Made by a program: the position numbers and the translations under genes. A stretch of 11,932 nucleotides of DNA from Paracoccaceae bacterium (GTDB lineage Bacteria; Pseudomonadota; Alphaproteobacteria; Rhodobacterales; Rhodobacteraceae): positions 3,622-15,553 of the forward strand of contig JALQUQ010000020.1 of NCBI GenBank assembly GCA_023263735.1, given 5' to 3'. The notes under the pieces were generated by a model. The model was not told where the DNA came from. It saw only the letters and a program-made list of their open reading frames with translations, and made no database searches. This document shows, one piece after another, positions 1 through 7,284 of the stretch. Position 1 is the stretch's first letter. Every line of letters starts with the position of its first letter.

Positions 1-301
1 CCGCGCCCTGCCCCAGATCGTAATCCGGATGATCCGCAACCTGTGCCCCCCGGGGCGAGGTATCGGGAAAAACCAACGCAACACCCGCCTCGGCCGCCCA
101 GCGCTGCGCCCCGGATTTCACCATGGCGTTTTCATGCGTGCAGGTCAGACCCGACAGATACCAGATGACTGGAACCGGCCCATCCTCGGCCACTTCGGGC
201 AGAAACAGACCAAAGGTCATGTCGCAGCCGGTTGAGGTGGACGCATGCGAATACACGCCCTGCACGCCCCCAAAGGCCCGGTTTTCAGAAATGGTCTTCA
301 T
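1..301 (-). CDS. fghA: S-formylglutathione hydrolase, N-terminal part (gene continues beyond left edge)
   Basis: Serine esterase of the alpha/beta-hydrolase fold that hydrolyses S-formylglutathione to formate and glutathione, the last step of glutathione-dependent formaldehyde oxidation in the cytoplasm. Translating 301-1 on the minus strand gives 100 residues starting MKTISENRAFGGVQGVYSH. The family landmarks present are LSGLTCTHEN (residues 49-58, oxyanion-hole region) and PDTSPRG (79-85), in the positions usual for FghA/esterase D. The catalytic Ser-Asp-His lies in the missing C-terminal two thirds. The ATG overlaps the stop of the AEC permease gene as ATGA, so the two are probably co-transcribed and translationally coupled. 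The family assignment is firm; whether the gene is intact cannot be judged here. Confidence 0.93.
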   Translation of the reverse strand, partial: MKTISENRAFGGVQGVYSHASTSTGCDMTFGLFLPEVAEDGPVPVIWYLSGLTCTHENAMVKSGAQRWAAEAGVALVFPDTSPRGAQVADHPDYDLGQGA

Positions 302-1233
302 GACGTTCCCCCCGTCACCATGGCGATGATCGCCGAAACTGTCAAAATGCTGGCCCCGGTCGACATCAGGATCGAGGTCGAGACCCGCTGAGGCGCCACA
401 CCGTAATGTGCCGCCAGAATGTATACGTTGCCCGCCACGGGCAGTGAGGCCGCAGCGATCATGACCGCAGCCGCCCCCGGCTCTACCGAAAACAGGGTCA
501 GCGCGGCCAAGGCCACGGCCCCCGGGTGCAGGAAAAGCTTGGCCAATGCAAGCCACCCCGCAACTTCGATCCGCTCGGCGGTCCGGCCAGCCAGCGACGC
601 CCCGATCGCAAACATCGCCCCCGGCGTGGCCGCCGCCCCCAAAAGGGACAGAAATTCATCGATCGGCGCCCAGAGGGACAACCCCGTGGCACCCCAGATC
701 AGCCCCGCAACCATCGAGACGATCATCGGGTTGCGTGCCAAACCCGAAACCAAAGCCCCGGCCACCCCCCAACGCATCCGCCCCTCGCGGTTCAGGGTCA
801 TCAGGATGGTGATCAATGACGAAAACACGATCAGATCGATTGCCAGCACCAAAAGAACCGGCCCTGCTGCCTGTTGACCCATCAACAGAACCAGCATCGG
901 CACCCCCAGAAAACCCACATTGCCCACCACGGCACATTGGGCCTCGACCGTGGCTTCGGGCAAAGACACGCCCCGCAAGATGGCCACGCAAAAGACCAGA
1001 AGGTAAACGGCAAATGAGGCGGTCAGATAGGCAAATACGAAAGACCACGAAAACACCTCACCCAGCGACAAGGTCGCGGCAAAGCGAAACAACATCGCCG
1101 AAAGCGCAAAGTAAAACACGAATTTTGTCAGCGCCGCCGTGGCCTCGGCGGTGAAAAACCGCATCTGCCCGGCCAAATAGCCCAAGCCCGCCAATCCGAA
1201 AAAGGGGAGCGTCTTTAGAAGAATGGGAAGCAT
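298..1233 (-). CDS. AEC-family (auxin efflux carrier-like) permease
   Basis: Inner-membrane transporter of the AEC/bile-arsenite-riboflavin transporter superfamily, 311 aa, the usual family length. About ten hydrophobic segments run through the chain in two halves. Family signatures are GNVGFLGVPM (104-113), RNPMIVSMVAGLIWG (167-181), ATPGAMFAIGASLAG (202-216) and LPVAGNVYILAAHYG (264-278), with the helix-breaking Gly/Pro/Asn positions that line the crossover in this fold. The substrate is unknown; bacterial members are reported or proposed to move malate, malonate or other organic anions. The gene lies directly upstream of fghA with an ATGA overlap, which suggests one transcript. A link to C1 metabolism or to export of an acid such as formate is only an inference. 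The start is the first ATG of the frame and gives a normal first membrane helix. Confidence 0.88.
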   Translation of the reverse strand: MLPILLKTLPFFGLAGLGYLAGQMRFFTAEATAALTKFVFYFALSAMLFRFAATLSLGEVFSWSFVFAYLTASFAVYLLVFCVAILRGVSLPEATVEAQCAVVGNVGFLGVPMLVLLMGQQAAGPVLLVLAIDLIVFSSLITILMTLNREGRMRWGVAGALVSGLARNPMIVSMVAGLIWGATGLSLWAPIDEFLSLLGAAATPGAMFAIGASLAGRTAERIEVAGWLALAKLFLHPGAVALAALTLFSVEPGAAAVMIAAASLPVAGNVYILAAHYGVAPQRVSTSILMSTGASILTVSAIIAMVTGGTS

Positions 1234-1336
1234 AAAAGGGTCCGTCTGGCGTCAGGCTGAGGGTTTCACCAAAGTGCAACAGATGCAAGCCATGCTGATC
1301 CGGCACGGCGCTTGGGCCCGTGGCTGTTGCCCTTCC

Positions 1337-1711
1337 TCAGCCCATCGTTTCCACACAATGCCGCCGGAAGGCGCGTTTCAGCATATCCAACTCTTGGCGC
1401 AGCAAATCGACTTCGGCGCGCAGATCATCCTCCATCGCAACGCCCGTGATCACCGTGAAATGGGCCATCGCCTCGGTCTGGCCCTTTTCGCGGATCAGAA
1501 AGGTCTGAACCCCCTCATTCAGACTGTCCGCCGGAATGGGCACAAAGACCGCCCAGTCGCCGGGCCGGTTGGGCACCGCCGCCACCGTCACGCCGGGAAC
1601 GTTCTGTTCCAGCAGCACCACCTCAAGCTGCGGCTCTGTCGTGTAACCCGACAACAAGCCATGCCAGATGCCCGATTTGATGCGCGTCTTGGTCAGGAGT
1701 TTTTCCGACAT
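1337..1711 (-). CDS. Small uncharacterised protein with C-terminal coiled-coil-like helix
   Basis: I do not recognise this 124-aa protein beyond its being a plausible small soluble cytoplasmic protein. Residues 5-90 alternate short hydrophobic strands (LEVVLLEQ, GVTVAAVPN, DWAVFVPIP, FLIREKGQTEAMAHFTVI), suggesting a compact alpha/beta domain. Residues 93-118 form a charged amphipathic helix with heptad-like leucines (MEDDLRAEVDLLRQELDMLK), which may mediate oligomerisation. There is no signal peptide or membrane segment. Its ATG comes 9 bases after the stop of the DUF6478-like gene, with GAGGG as ribosome binding site, so the two form an operon. Coding status rests on this spacing, the RBS and the natural-looking composition; the antisense frame here is a low-complexity His/Gln/Arg-rich shadow. 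Confidence 0.75.
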   Translation of the reverse strand: MSEKLLTKTRIKSGIWHGLLSGYTTEPQLEVVLLEQNVPGVTVAAVPNRPGDWAVFVPIPADSLNEGVQTFLIREKGQTEAMAHFTVITGVAMEDDLRAEVDLLRQELDMLKRAFRRHCVETMG

Positions 1712-1720
1712 GCTGCCCTC

Positions 1721-2494
1721 TTAGATTTCGGCGCGCGGACGGCGGCTGAGCGTGACATCGCGCAGGATGATCTGGTTCATCTCGGGGCCCTCAAAGATAA
1801 GATCGACCCACAGCTTTTCGACGCGCTTTTCATTGACCTTGGTATAGGCAAGATCGAATTCGACCGCGACCTCTTCGTTGCCCAGCGGCAATTCGCGCAC
1901 GATCTGTTCCACGTTGGGGCCGTGTTTCACGTTCAGCCGCGCAAAGATTTCCAGCGGCTTTTCCATTTCGACGATGATATCCAGCCGGATGATGTGGCGC
2001 AGGCGCAGCCCTTGGGTCACATCCTGCGGCAAATCGAGGGCCAGCGACAGGAACGATCCGTCAAATCGGAACACATCCATCCGAAAGCCAAACGGGGCAA
2101 GATCAGCCTCTCGCGTGTTGCGGATCTGGCGCACGGTCAATTCGCTGCGACGACAGTCGTGAAAAACGGTCGCACCGTCACAGACCACCGCCCGGCCCGG
2201 AACGTTGGAAAAGCCGGGAACCGAAATCGGACCACGCCAAAGATCGGGGCGCCACGCCCAGTCGGTTCCCATCTGCTTGCGAATGGCGTTTGACCCGATG
2301 ACCGGCAGGGCAAGCCGATGTTCGGCCTGATGCAAAAGCCGGTCGAGATTGCGGCGCACGGCCCGCGCCTGTCCGCGCAGGGTGCGCAATTTATGCAGCT
2401 CGATGGTAGGCGCCTCTTCGGCCAATGCCTCCCACCGCCGCTGCATGCGACGGTGCATCCATCGATCCATCCAAGCCCGTAGTCTGCCTGCCAT
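1721..2494 (-). CDS. DUF6478-like protein of unknown function
   Basis: A 257-aa soluble protein. The sequence resembles, from memory, the DUF6478 family of Rhodobacterales, for which no function is known to me. Residues 1-62 are a basic helical region rich in Arg and Trp (RLRAWMDRWMHRRMQRRW, then AVRRNLDRLLHQAEHRL). Residues 63-100 hold a conserved-looking LPVIGSNA...GTDWAWRPDLWRGPI segment. From about residue 105 the chain is beta-rich, with the striking strings FDGSFLSLALDLP (144-156), IFARLNVKHGPN (183-194) and EFDLAYTKVNEKRVEKLW (212-229), ending in RRPRAEI. No signal peptide, membrane helix or catalytic motif is evident. The jelly-roll-like beta part could bind carbohydrate, but this is speculation. 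It is the first gene of a two-gene operon; the 132-base leader holds repeated CGATT/AATCG elements. Confidence 0.8.
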   Translation of the reverse strand: MAGRLRAWMDRWMHRRMQRRWEALAEEAPTIELHKLRTLRGQARAVRRNLDRLLHQAEHRLALPVIGSNAIRKQMGTDWAWRPDLWRGPISVPGFSNVPGRAVVCDGATVFHDCRRSELTVRQIRNTREADLAPFGFRMDVFRFDGSFLSLALDLPQDVTQGLRLRHIIRLDIIVEMEKPLEIFARLNVKHGPNVEQIVRELPLGNEEVAVEFDLAYTKVNEKRVEKLWVDLIFEGPEMNQIILRDVTLSRRPRAEI

Positions 2495-2522
2495 CTATCC
2501 CAGCCGCCCGTGCCCTGTGCCG

Positions 2523-2567
2523 CGATTGTCGACCAATCGGAAACGATTCCTTATCGCGCGGAAATCG
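2523..2567. repeat. Alternating CGATT / AATCG inverted repeats upstream of the DUF6478-like gene
   Basis: Four copies of one pentamer occur in alternating orientation: CGATT at 2523-2527, AATCG at 2535-2539, CGATT at 2544-2548 and AATCG at 2563-2567. Neighbouring copies can pair in mutually exclusive ways; the tightest is AATCG-GAAA-CGATT. They lie 29-73 bases upstream of the minus-strand start at 2494, inside the promoter/leader zone. They could be a binding array or alternative RNA hairpins. Five-base arms are short, so chance cannot be excluded. Confidence 0.3.
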
Positions 2568-2626
2568 AAAAGACTCTACCCCTCGCGGCGCTTCGCTTTC
2601 GTTTAGGCGGAAAAATTTTCGGATAT

Positions 2627-3220
2627 TCAACCGTTTTGCGGGTTCGCCTTTTTCATGGCCCGGGCGGCGGCGGCGGCCAGATCCAGACCATCCTCTGCCG
2701 GCAGACCGTTGGCATTGATGCCAATGGTGATCAACCGCCCCCGCGCGGCCAGCATCGCCCGCCAATTTTCACCCGTTTGCGCATCATAGACATGCATCAG
2801 GAACATCTCGTCCTGCGACTGAGCGCTCAGGATCTTGACGTCATTGGCCTTGGCCCTGCCGCTCAGGGTTTGGCGCCCCTGATCCGAGGTGAAGAAATCG
2901 CTCAGCGCCTCTCCGCCCTCGGCCATCACCGCTCCAGAACCGGGCGGGCCGACAGAAATAGCGATCGCGGCGCGCGCCACCTTGCCGATGGTCAGGCAAG
3001 GGCCAACCAGAACATGGGCGCTGCCATCGACTTCTTTCACCGTTTGCAGATCGGGGCAGTACCCCAATGGCCCCGTGATCGTCATCGATTTGTCCAACAC
3101 AGAGACGCGCGGATTGATCGACGACACGAATGGAAGTTCGGACAGCACGCTATTGGTCACACAGCCTGTCAACAAAACCGCCGACGCAAGCGCCAACACG
3201 TAACGAAATTTTTGACGCAT
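2627..3220 (-). CDS. Predicted lipoprotein of unknown function
   Basis: A 197-aa protein with a classical lipoprotein signal peptide: positively charged MRQKFR, hydrophobic VLALASAVL and lipobox L17-T18-G19-C20, so the mature protein would be about 178 residues anchored in the periplasm via Cys20. It has Asn22 rather than Asp at mature position +2-3, which does not argue for inner-membrane retention. The mature part contains GPLGYCPDLQTVKE (51-64) and LVGPCLTIGKV (71-81), whose two Cys could form a disulfide, then DVKILSAQSQDEMFLMHVYD (107-126) and a C-terminal helix AAAAARAMKKA. I recognise no named family. It is divergent from the HGSNAT-like gene at 3368 and is separated by 132 bases from the next minus-strand gene, so it is probably its own transcription unit. 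Confidence 0.82.
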   Translation of the reverse strand: MRQKFRYVLALASAVLLTGCVTNSVLSELPFVSSINPRVSVLDKSMTITGPLGYCPDLQTVKEVDGSAHVLVGPCLTIGKVARAAIAISVGPPGSGAVMAEGGEALSDFFTSDQGRQTLSGRAKANDVKILSAQSQDEMFLMHVYDAQTGENWRAMLAARGRLITIGINANGLPAEDGLDLAAAAARAMKKANPQNG

Positions 3221-3367
3221 TCTTGCCGATACCTGCCCAATTCATGCCGGTTTCCCCGGGTTTCGGCCGATCCTATCGCAACCGGCCGTCGAATTTCCAG
3301 CGGGGAACCTGCGGTCAGCGCTTTCAAATCCCCCGATTTTGCGAGAAATCTGGGCCAAGGGTCAAAC

Positions 3368-4135
3368 GTGGCCCGCAACAAAGGCACCCCAACGTTGATC
3401 CAGCACGCGGCACCATACCCCCGGATAGACATCCTTGATCTGACCCGCGGTCTGGCGGTTGCTTGCATGGCGATCTTTCACCTGACCTTTGACCTGATGT
3501 TATTCGGACATCTGCCAGCCGGGTATGTCTTTGAAGGGGGTTGGCCCTATTTTGCGCGGGGCATCGCCAGCAGTTTCCTGTTCATGGCCGGGCTTTCGGC
3601 TTGGATGTCACATGGATCGGCGATCCGATGGAGTGCGGTCTGGCGACGGTTCGCGATGATTGCGGGCGCGGCGGTTCTGGTCAGCGCTGGCACCTATGTC
3701 GCCATGCCGGGCGAATTTGTCCGCTGGGGAATCTTGCACATGATCGCCGCGGGCAGCCTGATCGGCCTTGCCTTTTTGCGCGTTCCCGTGGCCGTAACCG
3801 TGGCGGTGGCCATCGTGGCCTTTGTCCTGCCGCATGTCGGTCGGGCCGAGGTGTTTGACCACCCAGCCCTGATCTGGGTCGGCCTGTCGACCACGGTGCG
3901 CCCGATGATGGATTACGAACCCGTGCTGCCTTGGCTTTGCCCTTTTCTGCTGGGGGTGGCCTTTGGCCGCTGGGGAAGCCGCCGCGGCCTGTGGCAACAT
4001 CTGGCGCGCTGGTCGGTGCCCCCCCCATTTCGCTGGCTTTTGTGGCCGGGCCGGCACAGTCTTGGCATTTACCTTGTCCATCAGCCCATCCTGTTCGGGC
4101 TTGTTTGGGCCTATACGGGGGCAATGGCGGGATGA
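3368..4135 (+). CDS. DUF1624 / HGSNAT-like membrane acyltransferase
   Basis: Polytopic inner-membrane protein related to the catalytic domain of heparan-alpha-glucosaminide N-acetyltransferase (HGSNAT_cat, DUF1624), which moves an acyl group across the membrane onto a sugar; the bacterial substrate is unknown. With the GTG start at 3368 it has 255 aa, typical of short bacterial members. Motifs seen are RIDILDLTRGLAVACMAIFH (19-38, with His38 the likely catalytic histidine), SSFLFMAGLS (68-77), GILHMIA (121-127), LPWLCPFLLGVAFG (187-200) and GRHSLGIYLVHQPI (228-241). The frame stays open far upstream, but that part is antisense to the lipoprotein gene. The GTG has AAGGG at 3357-3361, six bases before it, which decides the start. 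The stop overlaps the next gene as ATGA, indicating coupling. Confidence 0.87.
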   Translation: MARNKGTPTLIQHAAPYPRIDILDLTRGLAVACMAIFHLTFDLMLFGHLPAGYVFEGGWPYFARGIASSFLFMAGLSAWMSHGSAIRWSAVWRRFAMIAGAAVLVSAGTYVAMPGEFVRWGILHMIAAGSLIGLAFLRVPVAVTVAVAIVAFVLPHVGRAEVFDHPALIWVGLSTTVRPMMDYEPVLPWLCPFLLGVAFGRWGSRRGLWQHLARWSVPPPFRWLLWPGRHSLGIYLVHQPILFGLVWAYTGAMAG

Positions 4136-4989
4136 TCACCGAAACAGACAATCTTTACGCCAGCTTGATGGCAACCAAAGCGGCACCGGATGATCTGGAG
4201 CAGATGATTTCCGCCAGCGCCCCCGAGGTTCAGGCCCGACTGGCGCGGATCGACCGCTCTTTCCTGCGCGCTCTGCTGCGCCACAGCCGGGGCGATGCGG
4301 CCATCCCCCATGCCGGGGCGATCATCCGCCATCTGGCCACGGCACCGGTTGCCCCGGTTTTTCTGCCGGAAATCGCCCATTCGCGGACGATGGCCCTGCC
4401 GGTTACGGGCGAAATCGCTGGCATGCCAGCGTTTTCCAACCGTGCCTTTGATCGCTGGTTTCACGATCAACGGGTCGATTACGGATTGGGCCTTTATGGC
4501 GAAAAGCGCCGGGTTTATGAAACCGACCAGTTCGCCGACAGCGCCAGCACGGAACGGCGCACGATCCACATGGGCATCGATGTCTTTGCACCCGCCGGAA
4601 CGGCCGTGCATGCCCCGATTGCGGGTATTGTCCAGTCGGTAATCTATAATGCCGATCCGCTTGACTATGGCCATACCCTGATCTTGCGCCATCCGTTCGG
4701 GGAGCACAGCTTCTTTACCCTTTACGGGCATCTTGGCGCGTCCCTCCCCGGTTTGTGCCAGCCGGGCCAAACCGTCGCCCCCGGTCAAATCATTGCGCAT
4801 CTGGGCGATTGGCACGAAAACGGCGGCTGGGCCCCGCATCTGCATTTTCAGATCATGACCGACCTTCTTGACCAGACCGATGGCAATTTCTTTGGGGTCG
4901 GGCAAGAAAGCCTGTGGCCGGTTTGGCAACAGATCTGCCCTGACCCCAACCTGATCTTGCGCCTGCCCCCGGCGCTCTTTGGCCGTTGA
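4132..4989 (+). CDS. Stand-alone M23 (LytM-type) metallopeptidase-like protein, cytoplasmic
   Basis: A 285-aa protein with a complete M23 metal site: HMGID (His146, Asp150) and HLHF (His236, His238), plus YGH at 198-200. M23 enzymes usually cut peptidoglycan cross-links outside the cytoplasm, but no signal peptide or membrane helix is present. Several strings ([58 protein letters not shown]) resemble, from memory, the middle M23 domain of fusion proteins that join a phosphotransferase (APH) domain, an M23 domain and a class III aminotransferase. The flanking domains are absent here: residues 1-90 are a short helical region and the chain ends soon after CPDPNLIL. The real substrate may therefore not be peptidoglycan. 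The ATG overlaps the upstream acyltransferase stop (ATGA), so I reject the longer frame starting at 3931. Confidence 0.87.
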   Translation: MITETDNLYASLMATKAAPDDLEQMISASAPEVQARLARIDRSFLRALLRHSRGDAAIPHAGAIIRHLATAPVAPVFLPEIAHSRTMALPVTGEIAGMPAFSNRAFDRWFHDQRVDYGLGLYGEKRRVYETDQFADSASTERRTIHMGIDVFAPAGTAVHAPIAGIVQSVIYNADPLDYGHTLILRHPFGEHSFFTLYGHLGASLPGLCQPGQTVAPGQIIAHLGDWHENGGWAPHLHFQIMTDLLDQTDGNFFGVGQESLWPVWQQICPDPNLILRLPPALFGR

Positions 4990-5034
4990 AGAGAACGCAC
5001 CCAAGCTGCAATCTGCGCCGGTGTCGTGTCTGCA

Positions 5035-5063
5035 TTGCATTTCGGGCCGCACCCCTCTATCTG
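5035..5063 (+). promoter_or_regulatory. Weak candidate accD promoter with palindrome over the -10
   Basis: TTGCAT at 5035-5040, a 17-base spacer and TATCTG at 5058-5063 have the right spacing for a sigma-70-type promoter, but each hexamer matches the consensus at only about three positions. A perfect inverted repeat, CCCTC-TATCT-GAGGG (5053-5067), overlaps the -10. The 109 bases between the M23 gene and accD hold nothing else I can name. Confidence 0.3.
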
Positions 5064-5098
5064 AGGGCTATCGCCGAAACCCAAAAAGGCCGACCCGC

Positions 5099-6010
5099 AT
5101 GAACTGGATTTCGAACTACGTTCGCCCAAAGATCAACTCGCTGTTTTCCCGCCGCGAGGTGCCCGAGAATTTGTGGACGAAATGCCCGGAATGCGGGACC
5201 ATGCTGTTTCACCGCGAACTTTCGGGCAATCTGAACGTTTGCACGAATTGCGATCACCACATGGCCATCAGCCCGCGGGATCGTTTTGCAGGTCTTTTTG
5301 ATGCGGGCGTGTTTGTCGAGGTCAAGGTTCCCGAACCTTTGGCCGACCCTCTGCATTTCAAAGACCAAAAGAAATACCCTGATCGGTTGAAGGCCGCCCA
5401 AAAGGCGACCGGCGAAAAAGAGGCAATGTTGGTTGCCGAAGGCGACATCGGTCGCACCCCGATCGTTGCCGTGGCCCAAGACTTCAGCTTCATGGGCGGG
5501 TCGATGGGGATGTATGTCGGCAACGCCATCGTTGCCGCCGCCGAACGCGCGGTCAAGTTGAAGCGCCCGATGGTCCTGTTCTCGGCCGCAGGGGGGGCGC
5601 GGATGCAAGAGGGGATCTTGTCCCTGATGCAGATGCCCCGCACCACGGTCGCCGTGCAGATGCTGAAGGATGCGGGCCTGCCCTATATCGTTGTGCTGAC
5701 CCATCCGACCACAGGCGGGGTCACGGCATCCTATGCCATGCTGGGCGATGTGCAGATCGCCGAACCGAATGCCCTGATCTGTTTCGCCGGCCCTCGGGTT
5801 ATCGAACAGACGATCCGCGAAAAGCTTCCCGAAGGTTTCCAACGCGCGGAATATCTGCTGGATCATGGCATGCTGGACCGTGTGACCCATCGCAAGAATC
5901 TGCGCGACGATCTGATCACCATCCTGCGCATGTTGACCAAGCAGCCCCCGGCGATCAAAGGCGATCTTCCGCCCCCGGCAACTGCTGCAACCCCCTCATC
6001 GGAAAAATAA
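5099..6010 (+). CDS. accD: Acetyl-CoA carboxylase carboxyltransferase subunit beta
   Basis: Beta subunit of the carboxyltransferase (AccA2D2) that moves carboxyl from carboxybiotin to acetyl-CoA, giving malonyl-CoA for fatty-acid synthesis in the cytoplasm. The protein has 303 aa, normal for the family. An N-terminal zinc ribbon has Cys29, Cys32, Cys48 and Cys51 (CPECG...CTNC). The crotonase-like core follows with [40 protein letters not shown] and [16 protein letters not shown], all diagnostic of AccD. The ATG at 5099 gives the standard N-terminus [12 protein letters not shown]; an in-frame start 40 codons upstream would add unconserved sequence across the M23 stop. A loose AAAAAGG lies before the ATG. 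folC follows after only two bases, the usual accD-folC order of proteobacteria. Confidence 0.97.
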   Translation: MNWISNYVRPKINSLFSRREVPENLWTKCPECGTMLFHRELSGNLNVCTNCDHHMAISPRDRFAGLFDAGVFVEVKVPEPLADPLHFKDQKKYPDRLKAAQKATGEKEAMLVAEGDIGRTPIVAVAQDFSFMGGSMGMYVGNAIVAAAERAVKLKRPMVLFSAAGGARMQEGILSLMQMPRTTVAVQMLKDAGLPYIVVLTHPTTGGVTASYAMLGDVQIAEPNALICFAGPRVIEQTIREKLPEGFQRAEYLLDHGMLDRVTHRKNLRDDLITILRMLTKQPPAIKGDLPPPATAATPSSEK

Positions 6011-6012
6011 TC

Positions 6013-7284
6013 TTGGCCACCGGCTCTGACGCTATTCTGGAACGGATGATGACTTTGCACCCCAAGGTCATCGATCTGACATTGGATCGGGTTCATCGTT
6101 TGCTGGCCGCACTGGACCGGCCGGAAACGCGATTGCCGCCCGTGATCCACATCGCGGGCACCAATGGCAAGGGCAGCACGCAAGCCATGATCCGGGCCGG
6201 GATGGAAGCCTGCGGCGAAACCGTTCACGCCTACACCTCACCGCATCTTGCGCGGTTTCACGAGCGTATTCGGCTGGCGGGGGAGCTGATTTCCGAACCG
6301 GCGCTGACCGCCCTGCTGGACGAGTGCGTCACCGCGAACGGCCCCGATGAAATCACGTTTTTCGAAATCACCACCTGCGCGGCGTTTCTGGCTTTTGCCC
6401 GCACCCCCGCAAACTGGACCTTGCTTGAGGTCGGGTTGGGGGGTCGGCTGGATGCGACCAACGTTGTCGATCAGCCTGCGCTGACGATCATCACCCCGGT
6501 CAGTCTGGACCACGAGGCCTTTCTGGGGGACACGATTGAAAAGATCGCCGCCGAAAAGGCCGGGATCATCAAACGCGGTGTGCCCGTCGTCATCGGCCCG
6601 CAAAGCGAGGCGGGTCTGGCGGTGATGGAAGACCGCGCCAACCGGCTGGGTGCGCCCATCTTTGCCTATGGCCAACATTGGAATGTCTGGCAGGAACGCG
6701 GACGGCTGATCTATCAGGACGAAAATGGCCTGCTGGATTTGCCCGCGCCCAATCTGCCCGGCCCGCATCAGTTTCAGAACGCAGGCGCGGCGATTGCGGC
6801 GCTGCGGCTGTTGGGCAAGCCCGACACGGCGGCCGAGGCCGCGGTGACCACGGCGTTCTGGCCCGCCCGGATGCAGCGCCTGCGCCAAGGCCCGCTGGCC
6901 GATCTGGCGGCAGGAACCGAACTGTGGCTGGACGGCGGCCATAACCCGGCTGGGGGCGAGGCGGTCGCCGCCACCTTGGCCACAATGCCCGCACGCCCGA
7001 CCTATCTGATCTGCGGCATGCTGAATACAAAGGATGTGCGCGGCTATATGGCGCCGATGGCCGGGCAGGTCGCCGGGCTGTTCGCGGTGTCGATCCCCGG
7101 CGAAAAGAACACCCTTCCCGCCGAGGCCACCCGTGACGCCGCCCTATCGGTTGGTATCGCGGCCGAGACGGCGACCAGTGTCAGCGACGCACTGGCCGAA
7201 ATCCTGCGGCGCGACCCCATGGCCCGCGTGCTGATCTGCGGTTCGCTCTATCTGGCGGGCATCGTTCTGCGGGAAAACGGCTAA
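6013..7284 (+). CDS. folC: Bifunctional dihydrofolate synthase / folylpolyglutamate synthase
   Basis: Cytoplasmic Mur-ligase-family enzyme that adds L-glutamate to dihydropteroate and then lengthens the gamma-glutamate tail of folates using ATP. It has 423 aa, the full family length. Visible motifs are the P-loop GTNGKGS (49-55), FFEITTCAAF (116-125), EVGLGGRLDATN (139-150, binding metal and folate) and DGGHNPAG (307-314, start of the C-terminal domain). The start is taken as TTG at 6013, with GGAAA at 6001-6005 as a weak RBS. The first in-frame ATG lies at 6046 (residue 12) and would remove residues before LHPKVIDLTLDRV; both starts are possible. The gene follows accD by two bases and its TAA overlaps the stop of the convergent TetR gene, leaving no room for a separate terminator. 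Confidence 0.95.
   Translation: MATGSDAILERMMTLHPKVIDLTLDRVHRLLAALDRPETRLPPVIHIAGTNGKGSTQAMIRAGMEACGETVHAYTSPHLARFHERIRLAGELISEPALTALLDECVTANGPDEITFFEITTCAAFLAFARTPANWTLLEVGLGGRLDATNVVDQPALTIITPVSLDHEAFLGDTIEKIAAEKAGIIKRGVPVVIGPQSEAGLAVMEDRANRLGAPIFAYGQHWNVWQERGRLIYQDENGLLDLPAPNLPGPHQFQNAGAAIAALRLLGKPDTAAEAAVTTAFWPARMQRLRQGPLADLAAGTELWLDGGHNPAGGEAVAATLATMPARPTYLICGMLNTKDVRGYMAPMAGQVAGLFAVSIPGEKNTLPAEATRDAALSVGIAAETATSVSDALAEILRRDPMARVLICGSLYLAGIVLRENG

Noticed and set aside
1223..2293. Plus-strand open frame of 356 codons
   Set aside because: It is His/Gln/Arg-rich, antisense to two better genes with RBS and operon spacing, and resembles no family.
2510..3367. N-terminal extension of the HGSNAT-like frame (about 286 extra residues)
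   Set aside because: It runs antisense to the lipoprotein gene, has Arg/His/Gln-rich shadow composition, and a GTG with a good RBS at 3368 gives the normal family N-terminus.
3931..4131. Longer start for the M23-like gene
   Set aside because: It overlaps the coding end of the acyltransferase; the ATG at 4132 forms a standard ATGA overlap.
4111..5052. Minus-strand open frame of 313 codons opposite the M23-like gene
   Set aside because: The opposite strand encodes a protein with complete M23 motifs; this is a high-GC shadow frame.
5057..5890. Minus-strand open frame of 277 codons opposite accD
   Set aside because: It is a shadow of accD, whose identity is certain.
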